From: an uncultured Microbacterium sp.
Lineage (GTDB): Bacteria; Actinomycetota; Actinomycetes; Actinomycetales; Microbacteriaceae
NCBI RefSeq assembly: GCF_937927635.1
Contig: NZ_CALBRW010000046.1
Location: forward strand, 1-49,448
Length of the DNA: 49,448 nucleotides
Reading direction: 5' to 3'
How positions within the stretch are numbered: the first letter of the stretch is position 1; each line of letters starts with the position of its first letter. The translations under genes were made by a program, and so were the position numbers. The notes beneath the pieces are model-generated. The model searched no databases and was not told the DNA's origin. It saw only the letters and a list, made by a program, of their open reading frames with translations. This document shows, one piece after another, positions 35,151 through 43,269 of this stretch.

Positions 35151-35881
35151 GCCTCGACCAGCGCGATCGCGCCCTCGAGTTCACCGTCGTAGATGACCTC
35201 GCCCTTGCTGATCACGACACCGCGCGTGCAGAGCTCCCGCACCATCTCCATGTCGTGGCTCACGACCACCAGGGTCTTGCCTCGCTCGATGAGCTCTTCG
35301 AACTTCTGCCGGCACTTCTCGCGGAAGGGCACATCTCCGACGGAGAGGATCTCATCCATCAGCAGAACGTCCAGCTCGACGTGGATCGCCACCGCGAAAG
35401 CCAGCCGCAGGAACATGCCGGAGGAGTAATGCTTCACCTCTTGATCGATGAACTCCTCTATCTCGCTGAAGGCGACGATCTCGTCGTACCGCGCCTCGAT
35501 CTCGTGCTTCTTCATGCCGAGGATCGCGGCGTTCAGGAACACGTTCTCTCGTCCGGAGAGCTCCGGGTGGAACCCCGCTCCGACCTCGATGAGGCCTGCC
35601 ACCCGCCCTCGTGTGAGGACCTCGCCGGCATCGGGCTCCATGACACCGGAGATCAATTTGAGGAGCGTCGACTTGCCGGACCCGTTCATCCCCAGGATCG
35701 CGACGGACTCCCCCTCTCCGATGACGAGATCGACGCCTTTCAGCGCTTCGAAGGTCGACGTCAGCTTGCGGCGCCGGACCCAGGAGACGACGGTGTCCTT
35801 CAGCGAGAAGGCATGGTTGAGCGTGAACGTCTTGCGCACGCCGTCGATGACGATGCTGGGGCGGATGGCTGCGGTGCTCAT
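35147..35881 (-). CDS. wzt: ABC-2 polysaccharide exporter, ATP-binding protein (copy 2)
   Basis: 244 residues. Walker A is GMNGSGKST, the signature region is KHYSSGMFLRLAF, Walker B is DVLLMDEILSVGD, and the switch region is VVSHDMEMV. Like the copy at 14244 it lacks a C-terminal carbohydrate-binding domain. The two ATPases are clearly homologous but differ along their length, so they are not a recent copy. ATG 35881 overlaps the permease stop (ATGA), and its stop overlaps the DUF6541 start. Confidence 0.9.
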   Translation of the reverse strand: MSTAAIRPSIVIDGVRKTFTLNHAFSLKDTVVSWVRRRKLTSTFEALKGVDLVIGEGESVAILGMNGSGKSTLLKLISGVMEPDAGEVLTRGRVAGLIEVGAGFHPELSGRENVFLNAAILGMKKHEIEARYDEIVAFSEIEEFIDQEVKHYSSGMFLRLAFAVAIHVELDVLLMDEILSVGDVPFREKCRQKFEELIERGKTLVVVSHDMEMVRELCTRGVVISKGEVIYDGELEGAIALVEA

Positions 35882-36813
35882 AGATCCTGGGCGAACTTTC
35901 CCTCAAGGCTGCGGAAGACGAACTGGCCGATCAGCAGCGTCGCGATGGCGATCAGCGCCGTCCACAGCGTGTTGATCGCCAGCCCCGGCGGCACCGCGGT
36001 CAGCGCGTCGCCTGCATACCCTGCCGCAGCCACGACGGTCTCGCTGGCCGGACGCCAGAATCCGTAGTGGAACAGCTCGACGCCCTGCGTGATCGGGTTG
36101 AGCATGTAGAGCTCGACGACCCAGTTGGGCCAACCGAGCTTTCCGACGATGGCATCATGCACCATCGTCCACGCGTAGAGCACCGGCGAGGCCCACGTGG
36201 CCAGCAGCAGCAGCAGTTCCACGATGTTCTCCGCATCGCGGTATCGCACATTCAGAGCGCCGAAGAACAGCCCGAGCCCCAGCGAGAAGACCATCACGAT
36301 GGCCATGCCGGCCAGGATGCCGAGGACTCCGAGGATCGACGCGTGCGCCCACCATCCCATCAGCAGGGACACCAGGAAGAGCAGGGCCATCTGCGGCAGG
36401 AAGTGCACGAAGGAGACGAGCACGGCCGAGACCCCGAACAGCTGCCGCGGCAGGAAGACCTTGCGGACCAGCGCCGCGTTGCCCACGATCGCCGTCGTCG
36501 CGTTCTTGAACCCCTCGGAGAAGAGGTTGATGACGACGATGCCCGAGAAGAGGTAGACCGCGTAGTTGGGTACGCGATCCAGGTTCATGAAGATGCCGAG
36601 GACGACCCAGAACACCAGGAACTGCGCCGCAGGGCGCACATACGACCATGCCCAGCCCAGCACCGAATTGCGATAGCGCGTCGTGACGCCGGTGCGCACC
36701 AGCAGGCGCAGCAGATAGCGCCAGCGCACGACATCGATCAGCCCATGGCTCTTTCCAGGGGTTTCGAACTCGGTGCGCGGGACGGCAGTGAAAAGATCTC
36801 TGGTTGTGCTCAC
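35878..36813 (-). CDS. wzm: ABC-2 polysaccharide exporter, permease (copy 2)
   Basis: 311 residues. A soluble N terminus of about 30 residues leads into LLRLLVRTGVTTRYRNSVLGWAWSYVRP, the family entry motif, and six membrane helices follow. NAALVRKVFLPRQLF is the conserved cytoplasmic loop. GTG 36813 is the first start giving a normal N terminus; no strong ribosome binding site is seen, and a TAGGAT at 36868-36873 would give a leader of about 50 bases. With the ATPase it forms a second complete exporter. Confidence 0.88.
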   Translation of the reverse strand: MSTTRDLFTAVPRTEFETPGKSHGLIDVVRWRYLLRLLVRTGVTTRYRNSVLGWAWSYVRPAAQFLVFWVVLGIFMNLDRVPNYAVYLFSGIVVINLFSEGFKNATTAIVGNAALVRKVFLPRQLFGVSAVLVSFVHFLPQMALLFLVSLLMGWWAHASILGVLGILAGMAIVMVFSLGLGLFFGALNVRYRDAENIVELLLLLATWASPVLYAWTMVHDAIVGKLGWPNWVVELYMLNPITQGVELFHYGFWRPASETVVAAAGYAGDALTAVPPGLAINTLWTALIAIATLLIGQFVFRSLEGKFAQDL

Positions 36814-36867
36814 AGGGCCACTCGCTCGGATCCGGTGCTGACGGGGGTGTCGCACCGGCTATCCCAC

Positions 36868-36873
36868 ATCCTA
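36868..36873 (-). promoter_or_regulatory. Possible -10 box TAGGAT (second wzm-wzt operon)
   Basis: TAGGAT on the minus strand, about 55 bases before GTG 36813. It is the best candidate in the 118 bases between this gene and the FG-GAP gene; no matching -35 was found. Confidence 0.35.
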
Positions 36874-36913
36874 GAAGAAGCCCCGCCTCGCTCGCTGTGA
36901 AGGCACGTTCTGA

Positions 36914-36938
36914 CCGGCGACGCGTCTCGCGTCACCGG
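36914..36938 (-). terminator. Hairpin at the end of the FG-GAP protein gene
   Basis: CCGG-C-GACGCG and CGCGTC-A-CCGG pair around the loop TCT, with one mismatch. It overlaps the stop codon (36932-36934). There is no T-run, so intrinsic termination is uncertain. Confidence 0.35.
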
Positions 36939-39400
36939 ATCTGCGCCATGGACTGCCAGCTGGAGCCGACCTGCTTCCTCGGCTTCCAGCTGCCCTTGCC
37001 GTCTCCGGGGTACAGGTACATCGTGCCGTCGGCCGAGACTGCGAGCAGGTCGGGATGACCGTCGCCGTCGAAGTCGCCGGGGCTGAGGACGTTCTTCATC
37101 ACCTGCCAGCCGTTGCCGACCTGTCGCGCGGTCCCCCACTTGCCGGTGCGGCTGATCGGGTAGGCGAACAGCCGCCCGTCGGGGAGCCTCGCCAACAGGT
37201 TGCTGCTGCCGTCAGTCTTCAGGTCACCGGCGTAGAAGACATCACTGAAGGGCACCCACCCCTGTCCGACCTGCTGTCCGACGCCCGTCAGCCACCCGCC
37301 GCGACCGTTGCCGCGATACAGCCAGAGTCCGCCGTTCTTCGCGACCGCGAGCACGTCGGCGTTGCGGTCGCCGTCGAAGTCGAGTCCTCCGATGACCTGC
37401 AGGAAACCGCCCCATGAGGTACCGATCCGCACGGCGGGGTCGAACCCGCCGGAGGCGCGTCCGCGAAGCAGCAGCAGCGCTCCGGCGGAGTCGATGCGCG
37501 CGATGTCACGGTTGCCGTCGCCGCTGAAGTCGCCGAGCGCGACGACACGGTCCTTGGCGCCCCATTGGCCGATCGTCGTCGTCTTCGTCCACGAGCCGGA
37601 ACCGTTGCCGCCGTACACCAGCGCCTGCCCGGTCGCCGTCAGCGCCAGAACGTCAGCGCCGCCGGCGCCGTCCACGTTCCCTGCACCGGCGATGGGCACG
37701 CGCGGCAGTGTGACGGAATCGCCGCCGCCGGCCATCGTCACCATGGTCTGCCACCCGGCCCCGACGGGCTCGACGTACGCCACCGAACCATTGCCGAGGC
37801 CACGGTACAGCGACATCTGGCCGTCCGTCGACACGGCGAGGATGTCCGCGCGGTTGTCGCCGGTGAAGTCTCCGGGCGAGAAGAACGTCGTCATTCCGCT
37901 CCACCCGGTGCCGATCTGCACAGGCGCGTTGAGCGTTCCCCGGCCGGTTCCCGAAGCGAAGAAGAGAACGCCGGAGCGGTCTCGGGCCAGGACGTCCGGA
38001 TACCCGTCGTTGTCGAGGTCCACACCGCCGGTGATCTGGTCGTACCCGCCCCATCCGGAGCCGATCTGCACGGGCGCGCGGAATCCCCCGCGATCGTCGC
38101 CTGCGCGGAGGAAGAGCCGTCCGGCCGCATCGGTGGTGTACATGCCCGACACGCCCTCAGACTTGGCGTCTCCGGCCGAGGTCGCCAGCACGATGCCGGC
38201 CCACGAGCCGGCCAGCGCGGTCTTCGCCGAGAAGCGGTTCGTACCGTTACCGCGGAGCAGATAGGCCGCCGACTTCGTCCGATCCAGCACGACGAGATCC
38301 CGGTATCCATCACCGTCGAGATCACCGACGCTCAGCAGTTGGCCCGAGGTCGGCAGTCCGGTGGCGAGCTCCTTGCGCGCTCCCCAGACGCTCTGCCCGA
38401 ACGGGTAGCCCCACAGCACTCCCGTGGAGTCGATGGCTCCGACGAAGTCGGACCTGTCCAGTGAAGCGAGCGTCGGCGTGGGCGGAGGCGGGGTCGGTGC
38501 GACCGGGGGAATGGTCTGCGTCGACCCGAACCAGTCGGTGAAGTAGTTGTAGAAGTTGCGGTTGCCGTAGCTGGAGCATCCATCACCGGTGCCATAGCCG
38601 GCGCGCAGTGCCGCGGCATTCGGCTGATACGGCGTGTAGTAGTAGAGCGCGGAGGTCGCCTTGTTCGCGACGTATACCGGCGAGGAGCCACAGGCCCTGT
38701 TCGGGTGGTACAGGATGTTCCACGTGTGGCCAGGCGCGTACCAGGTGAAGTACTTCCCCTCCATGTACATCTGCATCTGACGGGCTGCGCCGTAGATCTG
38801 GTAGAAGAATCCGACGTAGGCCGGATTGCACGCCGCATCGTCAGGGCAGCCCTGGCCGAGCGCCTTGTCGTAGCGCCATGCACTGGGCCACGTGTGGGTG
38901 ACCAGGCCCTGCTCCTTCTGGAGCATCACGATCAGCACCTGCGGATTGATGCTGCACGACTGAGCCACCCGGTAGATGATCCGCGCAGCGGTCTCGTTGG
39001 CCGCGCCGGTGTATCCGCTGCAGTACTTGTCCGCAGGCCGGTTCACCGACGTGGTGCGATAGTCCTTCAGACAGACGATCGGGCCGAACTGGTCGGAACC
39101 ACCCAGGCACGTCTTCACCTTCGAGTTGAAGAACGATTGGATCTGCGCCTCGGTCATCGTCGACTTGCTCGTGAAGACCGCGTCGCTGATGATGTTCCCT
39201 GCCGAGAACCCGGCGAGCGATGCCTGCACCGGCCCTCCGACGGTCGCCTGGGCAGGAGGCGTCGACGTCGCCGCGACTGAGGCTGGAGTCGCGAAAGCAG
39301 GCACAGCCGTACCGAAGATCGTCGCGAGGATGGCGATCAGAACCACCGTCAGACGACCCGAGCGGAACGCGCGCGCGTTGGGGATACCGCGGGAATGCAT
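36932..39400 (-). CDS. Secreted FG-GAP (VCBS) repeat protein with a cysteine-rich N-terminal domain
   Basis: 822 residues. Residues 1-40 form a signal peptide (RSGRLTVVLIAILATIFG, likely cleavage after AFA). The N-terminal domain (about 50-290) has eight cysteines, allowing four disulphides, and NPQVLIVMLQKEQGLV, which resembles the catalytic-helix region of lysozyme-like folds. A short Pro linker follows. Nine FG-GAP repeats of about 50 residues (for example GDFDGDGHPDLLAV) fill the rest and probably form a beta-propeller with Asp-rich calcium sites. No membrane anchor is seen at the C terminus, so it should be released or bind the wall. ATG 39400 is six bases after CACACT, a weak -10. Confidence 0.85.
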   Translation of the reverse strand: MHSRGIPNARAFRSGRLTVVLIAILATIFGTAVPAFATPASVAATSTPPAQATVGGPVQASLAGFSAGNIISDAVFTSKSTMTEAQIQSFFNSKVKTCLGGSDQFGPIVCLKDYRTTSVNRPADKYCSGYTGAANETAARIIYRVAQSCSINPQVLIVMLQKEQGLVTHTWPSAWRYDKALGQGCPDDAACNPAYVGFFYQIYGAARQMQMYMEGKYFTWYAPGHTWNILYHPNRACGSSPVYVANKATSALYYYTPYQPNAAALRAGYGTGDGCSSYGNRNFYNYFTDWFGSTQTIPPVAPTPPPPTPTLASLDRSDFVGAIDSTGVLWGYPFGQSVWGARKELATGLPTSGQLLSVGDLDGDGYRDLVVLDRTKSAAYLLRGNGTNRFSAKTALAGSWAGIVLATSAGDAKSEGVSGMYTTDAAGRLFLRAGDDRGGFRAPVQIGSGWGGYDQITGGVDLDNDGYPDVLARDRSGVLFFASGTGRGTLNAPVQIGTGWSGMTTFFSPGDFTGDNRADILAVSTDGQMSLYRGLGNGSVAYVEPVGAGWQTMVTMAGGGDSVTLPRVPIAGAGNVDGAGGADVLALTATGQALVYGGNGSGSWTKTTTIGQWGAKDRVVALGDFSGDGNRDIARIDSAGALLLLRGRASGGFDPAVRIGTSWGGFLQVIGGLDFDGDRNADVLAVAKNGGLWLYRGNGRGGWLTGVGQQVGQGWVPFSDVFYAGDLKTDGSSNLLARLPDGRLFAYPISRTGKWGTARQVGNGWQVMKNVLSPGDFDGDGHPDLLAVSADGTMYLYPGDGKGSWKPRKQVGSSWQSMAQIR

Positions 39401-39507
39401 GTGACTAGTGTGACGGAAGTCGCGCAATGATGCCAGTGGGAACATTTCCGGCCGCAACCGCATCGGCGTTTCGCCGAGATTCGAAGGCCCCACTCAGCCT
39501 CGCACGT

Positions 39508-40581
39508 TCACAGTTCGGCGTGCAGCGCCCACAGCCGTTCGGCGGAGCTCGCCCACGAGAACGCCCGCGCGCGGTCGGCGGCCAGCACCCTCAACCGCTT
39601 CTCCCCCGCACCCACCGCGTCGATGACGGCATCCGCAACCTCCCGCGCATCCACGACCGCACCGCCATCGGCGATCACGTCGTGGTGCACGCCGGAGGAC
39701 ACCGCCACGAGCGGCACCGACAGCGTCATCGCCTCCACGGCCCGCCAGGGCCATGCAGACTCGTCTGACGTCGCGACGAACGCCGCCGCACCGCCGAGCA
39801 CGGCCGCGCGATCCTCCACACCCAGCTCACCGCGCAGGTGCGCACGATGCTCCGGCAGTCCTGCGGCAGAAGCGGCATCCGCCAGCAGCGGCTCCCCGCC
39901 CGGGGCGACGTCCAGCACGACGGCATCCACCCCTGCGCGAGCGGCGGCCTGGAACCCGACCGCGAGGGATTCCGCATCGCCGGACAGCACGACGTAGCGC
40001 TCGGGAAGCTGCAACTCACCCCGTCGCGCGACCGCGTCGGCGGGCACGCGGAAGTCCTCCGGCGCTGCCCCGGCGATCACGCGGATGCGGTCGCCGAGCC
40101 GCGCGATCTCACCCAGCCGGCGTCCCATCGCGTGCGAGGGGACGACCACGGCATCCGCATGCTTCGCGGCGCGCTTGAGCATGCCCCGCTGCCACGCGAC
40201 GTTGGCCTTCGGCAGCGACTCCGGATGCTCCCAGGCCCGCAGATCCCACAGCGCGACCGTGGTCTGGTCGTTGTCGTTGCTGCGATCATGGCGCACCAGC
40301 GGGGCCATCAGGCTCGGCGCGTGGATGAGCCCGCCCCCGACACCGGCGGTGATGCCCAGCTGCCAGGCGGCCGTCAGCTCGGCCCTCGCCAGCGGCAGCG
40401 TGTGCACATCCTGCACGCCCTTCAGCCGCAGCTCGGCGCCGCGCGGCACCAGCGCCGCCACCGCACAGCCCCGGGGGGCTGTGGCGATCAGGCCGGCCGT
40501 CAGCGACAGCGCCGCGGCCGCCTGATCGGCGTCCACGACCTGCGACACCTGATCGAGCACCACCCGCAACTGCACACTCAT
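39508..40581 (-). CDS. GT4-like glycosyltransferase
   Basis: 357 residues with a GT-B layout: a first half with GLIHAPSLMAPLV and VVVPSHAMGRRL, and a second half with YVVLSGDAESLAVG, GAAAFVATSDESAWPWRAVEAMTLSVPLVAV and SSAERLWALH. The WPWRAVEAM block is the donor-binding helix with its conserved glutamate. There is no membrane segment. ATG 40581 is six bases after TAGGCT, so it is probably leaderless. It is divergent from the DUF4012 gene and separate from the large locus; substrate is unknown. Confidence 0.83.
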   Translation of the reverse strand: MSVQLRVVLDQVSQVVDADQAAAALSLTAGLIATAPRGCAVAALVPRGAELRLKGVQDVHTLPLARAELTAAWQLGITAGVGGGLIHAPSLMAPLVRHDRSNDNDQTTVALWDLRAWEHPESLPKANVAWQRGMLKRAAKHADAVVVPSHAMGRRLGEIARLGDRIRVIAGAAPEDFRVPADAVARRGELQLPERYVVLSGDAESLAVGFQAAARAGVDAVVLDVAPGGEPLLADAASAAGLPEHRAHLRGELGVEDRAAVLGGAAAFVATSDESAWPWRAVEAMTLSVPLVAVSSGVHHDVIADGGAVVDAREVADAVIDAVGAGEKRLRVLAADRARAFSWASSAERLWALHAEL

Positions 40582-40587
40582 GAGGCA

Positions 40588-40593
40588 AGCCTA
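40588..40593 (-). promoter_or_regulatory. -10 box TAGGCT of a leaderless promoter (glycosyltransferase 39508-40581)
   Basis: TAGGCT on the minus strand, six bases before the ATG at 40581. Confidence 0.6.
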
Positions 40594-40661
40594 AGTGCGC
40601 ACCCGCGAGAACGCCCGAGGCGCGACCGCGCAGAGCCCGAACGAAGCCCACCGGTTCGTGC

Positions 40662-40667
40662 TTGAAT
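40662..40667 (+). promoter_or_regulatory. Possible -10 box TTGAAT (DUF4012 gene)
   Basis: TTGAAT is six bases before GTG 40674. It departs from TANNNT at the second base but has the spacing seen at other genes here. Confidence 0.35.
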
Positions 40668-40673
40668 GCTCCG

Positions 40674-42452
40674 GTGACCGACGACTCCGCAGCGCTCCCT
40701 CCCGCATCGCACCGCAGACGGTGGATCGGGTGGTCGATCACCGCTCTCGTGGTGCTTCTGCTGCTGTGCATCGGGTGGGTCGTCGTGCGCGGGCTGAACG
40801 CCGTCACCGACCTGCAGGCGGTGAAGACCTCCGCATCTCAGCTGCGCACGGATGTCGCCGCCGGGGACCTCAGCACCGCCACCGCCGAGGCCCACAGCCT
40901 CGCGAAGCACGCCGACTCGGCACGCGGACTGACCTCCGACCCGATCTGGCGGGCGTTCGAGATCGTCCCCTGGCTCGGCCCGAACCTCACCGCCGTGCGC
41001 GAGGCCGCCCGGATCGCCGACGACATCGCGACCGAGGGGATGACGCCCCTCCTGGCCGCATCCGAGGGGATCGACCTGAAGCGCTTCGGCCTGCATGACG
41101 GCGCGATCGACCTCGCTCCGTTCACGAAGGCGCAGAAGCCGCTCGCCGCCGCGGCAGCCGCGTTCTCGCGCGCCTCCGCCGACGCCGGTCGCATCGGCAC
41201 CGACTCCCTGCTCCCGCCGCTGGCAGATGCCGTGTCCGAACTCCGAAGCACCGTCGACGAGGCGAACGGGATCGTCGGGACGCTGCACGACGCGGCAGCA
41301 TTGATCCCGTCGATGCTGGGCATCGACGGTCCCCGAACCTATGTCATCGCCATGCTCAACAACGCCGAGCTGCGCTCCGACGGCGGCATCGTCGGAGCGC
41401 TGGCGGTCGTGCAGGCAGATCACGGATCACTGAGCATCGCCGGCCAGGCATCCACAGCCGATTTCCCCGCCCTCGCCGACCCGCTTCCGTTGAGAGCTTC
41501 GACCACGGCACTGTTCGGCGACGGCCCCGGTCGCTACATCCAGAACATCTCCAGCATCCCCGACTTCGCCGAAGCCGCACCGCTGCTCGCCACCCGCTGG
41601 CAGGACAGGTTCGGCGCCCGCATCGACGGGGCCGTCGCCATCGACACGGTCGTGGCCCAGCACCTGCTGCGCGTCACCGGGCCGCAGCAGGTCGGCCCAC
41701 TCCGGCTCGACGCCGACAATGTGCTGCGCACCCTGCTCTCCGACGTCTACCGGCTCGTGCCCGATCCGCGTGCTCAGGATGCCGTGTTCGCCGGCGTCGC
41801 CGGCCGGCTGTTCACCGCGGCGCTGCACAGCCAGGATCCCCGCGCACTCGTCACCGCGATGGCGGATGCCGCCGCGGAGAACCGCATCCGACTATGGAGT
41901 GCCCGCGACGACGAGCAGCGCATCATCGCGGCATCCGCTCTCGGCGGTGCACTCCCCCGCGACACGGCCGAGCATCCGCATGTCGGCGTGCTGATCAACG
42001 ACACAACCGGCGGAAAGATGGACTACTACGCGAAGGCGAGCATCACCGTCGCCACCGGCGTGTGCCACGGCGACCCGACCACGCGCGTCAGCGTCACCTG
42101 GACCAACACGGCCCCGGCGGATGCCGCCACGTCATTGTCGGAGTACGTCACCGGCGGCGGCCACTACGGCGTGGAGCCGGGCAGCATCGGCACGCGCATC
42201 GCCGTGTACGGCCCCGAAGGAGCCACACCCACGAACATCCGACGCGATGGCGTCGAGGAGAAGGTGCAGACCGCCGACCTCGACGGGCGCATCGCCATCC
42301 AGCACGACTTCGTTCTGGCGCCCGGCGCCACCAGCACCATCACCGTCGACTACATCGGCACGGGCACCGGCATCCGGTCGACCGACATCGTGCACACGCC
42401 GATGGCATCCGATCCGAAGGTGGAATCCGTAAAACTCTCCTGCGCGTCGTGA
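40674..42452 (+). CDS. DUF4012 domain-containing membrane-anchored protein
   Basis: 592 residues. A basic N terminus (SHRRRW) and one helix (about 20-42) anchor the protein; the remainder is extracytoplasmic. DUF4012 landmarks include YVIAMLNNAELRSDGGIVGAL, GRYIQNISSIPDFAEAAP and DGAVAIDTVVAQHLL near the middle. The domain is frequent near cell-surface polysaccharide genes in actinobacteria, but its activity is unknown. GTG 40674 is preferred over TTG 40662, which lies inside the presumed -10 box. The 139-base space after it leads to the LAITG protein. Confidence 0.85.
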   Translation: MTDDSAALPPASHRRRWIGWSITALVVLLLLCIGWVVVRGLNAVTDLQAVKTSASQLRTDVAAGDLSTATAEAHSLAKHADSARGLTSDPIWRAFEIVPWLGPNLTAVREAARIADDIATEGMTPLLAASEGIDLKRFGLHDGAIDLAPFTKAQKPLAAAAAAFSRASADAGRIGTDSLLPPLADAVSELRSTVDEANGIVGTLHDAAALIPSMLGIDGPRTYVIAMLNNAELRSDGGIVGALAVVQADHGSLSIAGQASTADFPALADPLPLRASTTALFGDGPGRYIQNISSIPDFAEAAPLLATRWQDRFGARIDGAVAIDTVVAQHLLRVTGPQQVGPLRLDADNVLRTLLSDVYRLVPDPRAQDAVFAGVAGRLFTAALHSQDPRALVTAMADAAAENRIRLWSARDDEQRIIAASALGGALPRDTAEHPHVGVLINDTTGGKMDYYAKASITVATGVCHGDPTTRVSVTWTNTAPADAATSLSEYVTGGGHYGVEPGSIGTRIAVYGPEGATPTNIRRDGVEEKVQTADLDGRIAIQHDFVLAPGATSTITVDYIGTGTGIRSTDIVHTPMASDPKVESVKLSCAS

Positions 42453-42480
42453 CATTCGACTCCGGATGCGATAGCTTTTC

Positions 42481-42591
42481 TCGTACTGGGGAATACCGGG
42501 CTCACTGATTCTGCCGTGGGGGCAGAAGGGCCCAGCATCCGGGGGCTGGGGAGTCATCGGATGTGATTCCGCATGGATTCTGGGGAGAATC
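42481..42591 (+). promoter_or_regulatory. Structured leader with two hairpins before the surface protein gene
   Basis: TTCTGCC/GGCAGAA (42509-42515 and 42521-42527, loop GTGGG) and CCCAGC/GCTGGG (42531-42536 and 42545-42550, loop of eight) lie in tandem. CTGGGGA occurs three times between about 42486 and 42589, the last including the likely ribosome binding site GGGGAG before ATG 42592. No known riboswitch class was recognised. Confidence 0.4.
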
Positions 42592-43146
42592 ATGCTGAAC
42601 AAGAGAAAGACGGCTGCGCTCGGCCTTGCCGTTGCCGCACTCGTGCTGGCTGGTCCGACGGCCGCTTCGGCGGCGACCTACACCGACGGGCCCGATGTGT
42701 CCGTCGATCACCCGGGTATCGGTGTCTGCGAGGTGTCCTCCGTCATCTTCGGCGCGGGCTTCTTCCAGGCGAACGAGCACGTCCCTGTCTCGATCGCCGG
42801 CGCGAACGCGTCGAGCGCGAGCATCACGGACAACACCGCGCATGCCGACGGCAGCATGGTGGCCTCGTTCCGTCCCCCGGCTGATGGGCAGGGCGCCTAC
42901 GAGCTGTCGTTCGGCGGATCGCGTCCGTATGTCGCCACGATCGTCGTGTCCCACGGGCACGACGCCGTCGCGAACTGCGACCACGATCCGAACGTCGCCG
43001 CCCTCGCATCCACGAACTCCGGCACCACGCTCGCCATCACCGGCGGCACGGTGTCCGGCTGGGTCCTCGGAGGCGGCGCACTCGCGCTGGTCGCCGGTGG
43101 CGCACTCGTGGTCGTCGGCGCGAAGCGCCGCAGCCGACAGGGCTGA
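42592..43146 (+). CDS. Surface protein with LAITG sorting signal (class E sortase type)
   Basis: 184 residues. A signal peptide (1-27, KRKTAALGLAVAALVLAG with likely cleavage after ASA) is followed by a small beta-rich domain with two cysteines (Cys46 and Cys129, possible disulphide). The C terminus holds LAITG at 147-151, a hydrophobic helix and the basic end AKRRSRQG, the three-part sorting signal. LAxTG is the motif of class E sortases of high-GC Gram-positives. No sortase gene is in the window. The gene has a long leader and a ribosome binding site, unlike most of its neighbours, and a strong terminator follows it. Confidence 0.82.
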   Translation: MLNKRKTAALGLAVAALVLAGPTAASAATYTDGPDVSVDHPGIGVCEVSSVIFGAGFFQANEHVPVSIAGANASSASITDNTAHADGSMVASFRPPADGQGAYELSFGGSRPYVATIVVSHGHDAVANCDHDPNVAALASTNSGTTLAITGGTVSGWVLGGGALALVAGGALVVVGAKRRSRQG

Positions 43147-43160
43147 GCGCCGCCGAGCCA

Positions 43161-43201
43161 CCGGTGGTGGTGACACCTCCCCCTCGTGTCACCATCACCG
43201 G
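43161..43201. terminator. First of two tandem hairpins between convergent genes
   Basis: CCGGTGGTGGTGACAC pairs with GTGTCACCATCACCGG over 16 positions with one G-T wobble and a nine-base loop. It can fold on either strand and serves as a bidirectional terminator candidate. Confidence 0.65.
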
Positions 43202-43208
43202 GAGGTCC

Positions 43209-43242
43209 GTCCGCATCCGGGTCCTGCGACCCGGATGCGGAC
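43209..43242. terminator. Second tandem hairpin, perfect 14-bp stem
   Basis: GTCCGCATCCGGGT and ACCCGGATGCGGAC form a perfect 14-bp stem with loop CCTGCG, followed by TTCTCC on the plus strand. It lies between the convergent LAITG and LCP genes. Confidence 0.7.
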
Positions 43243-43269
43243 TTCTCCATGCCCGGGAGGCGCTGACCC

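Noticed and set aside
42481..42591. Known riboswitch (for example cyclic di-AMP type) in the LAITG leader
   Set aside because: The two short stems do not show the conserved core of that class, and the downstream gene is not of the usual regulated kinds.
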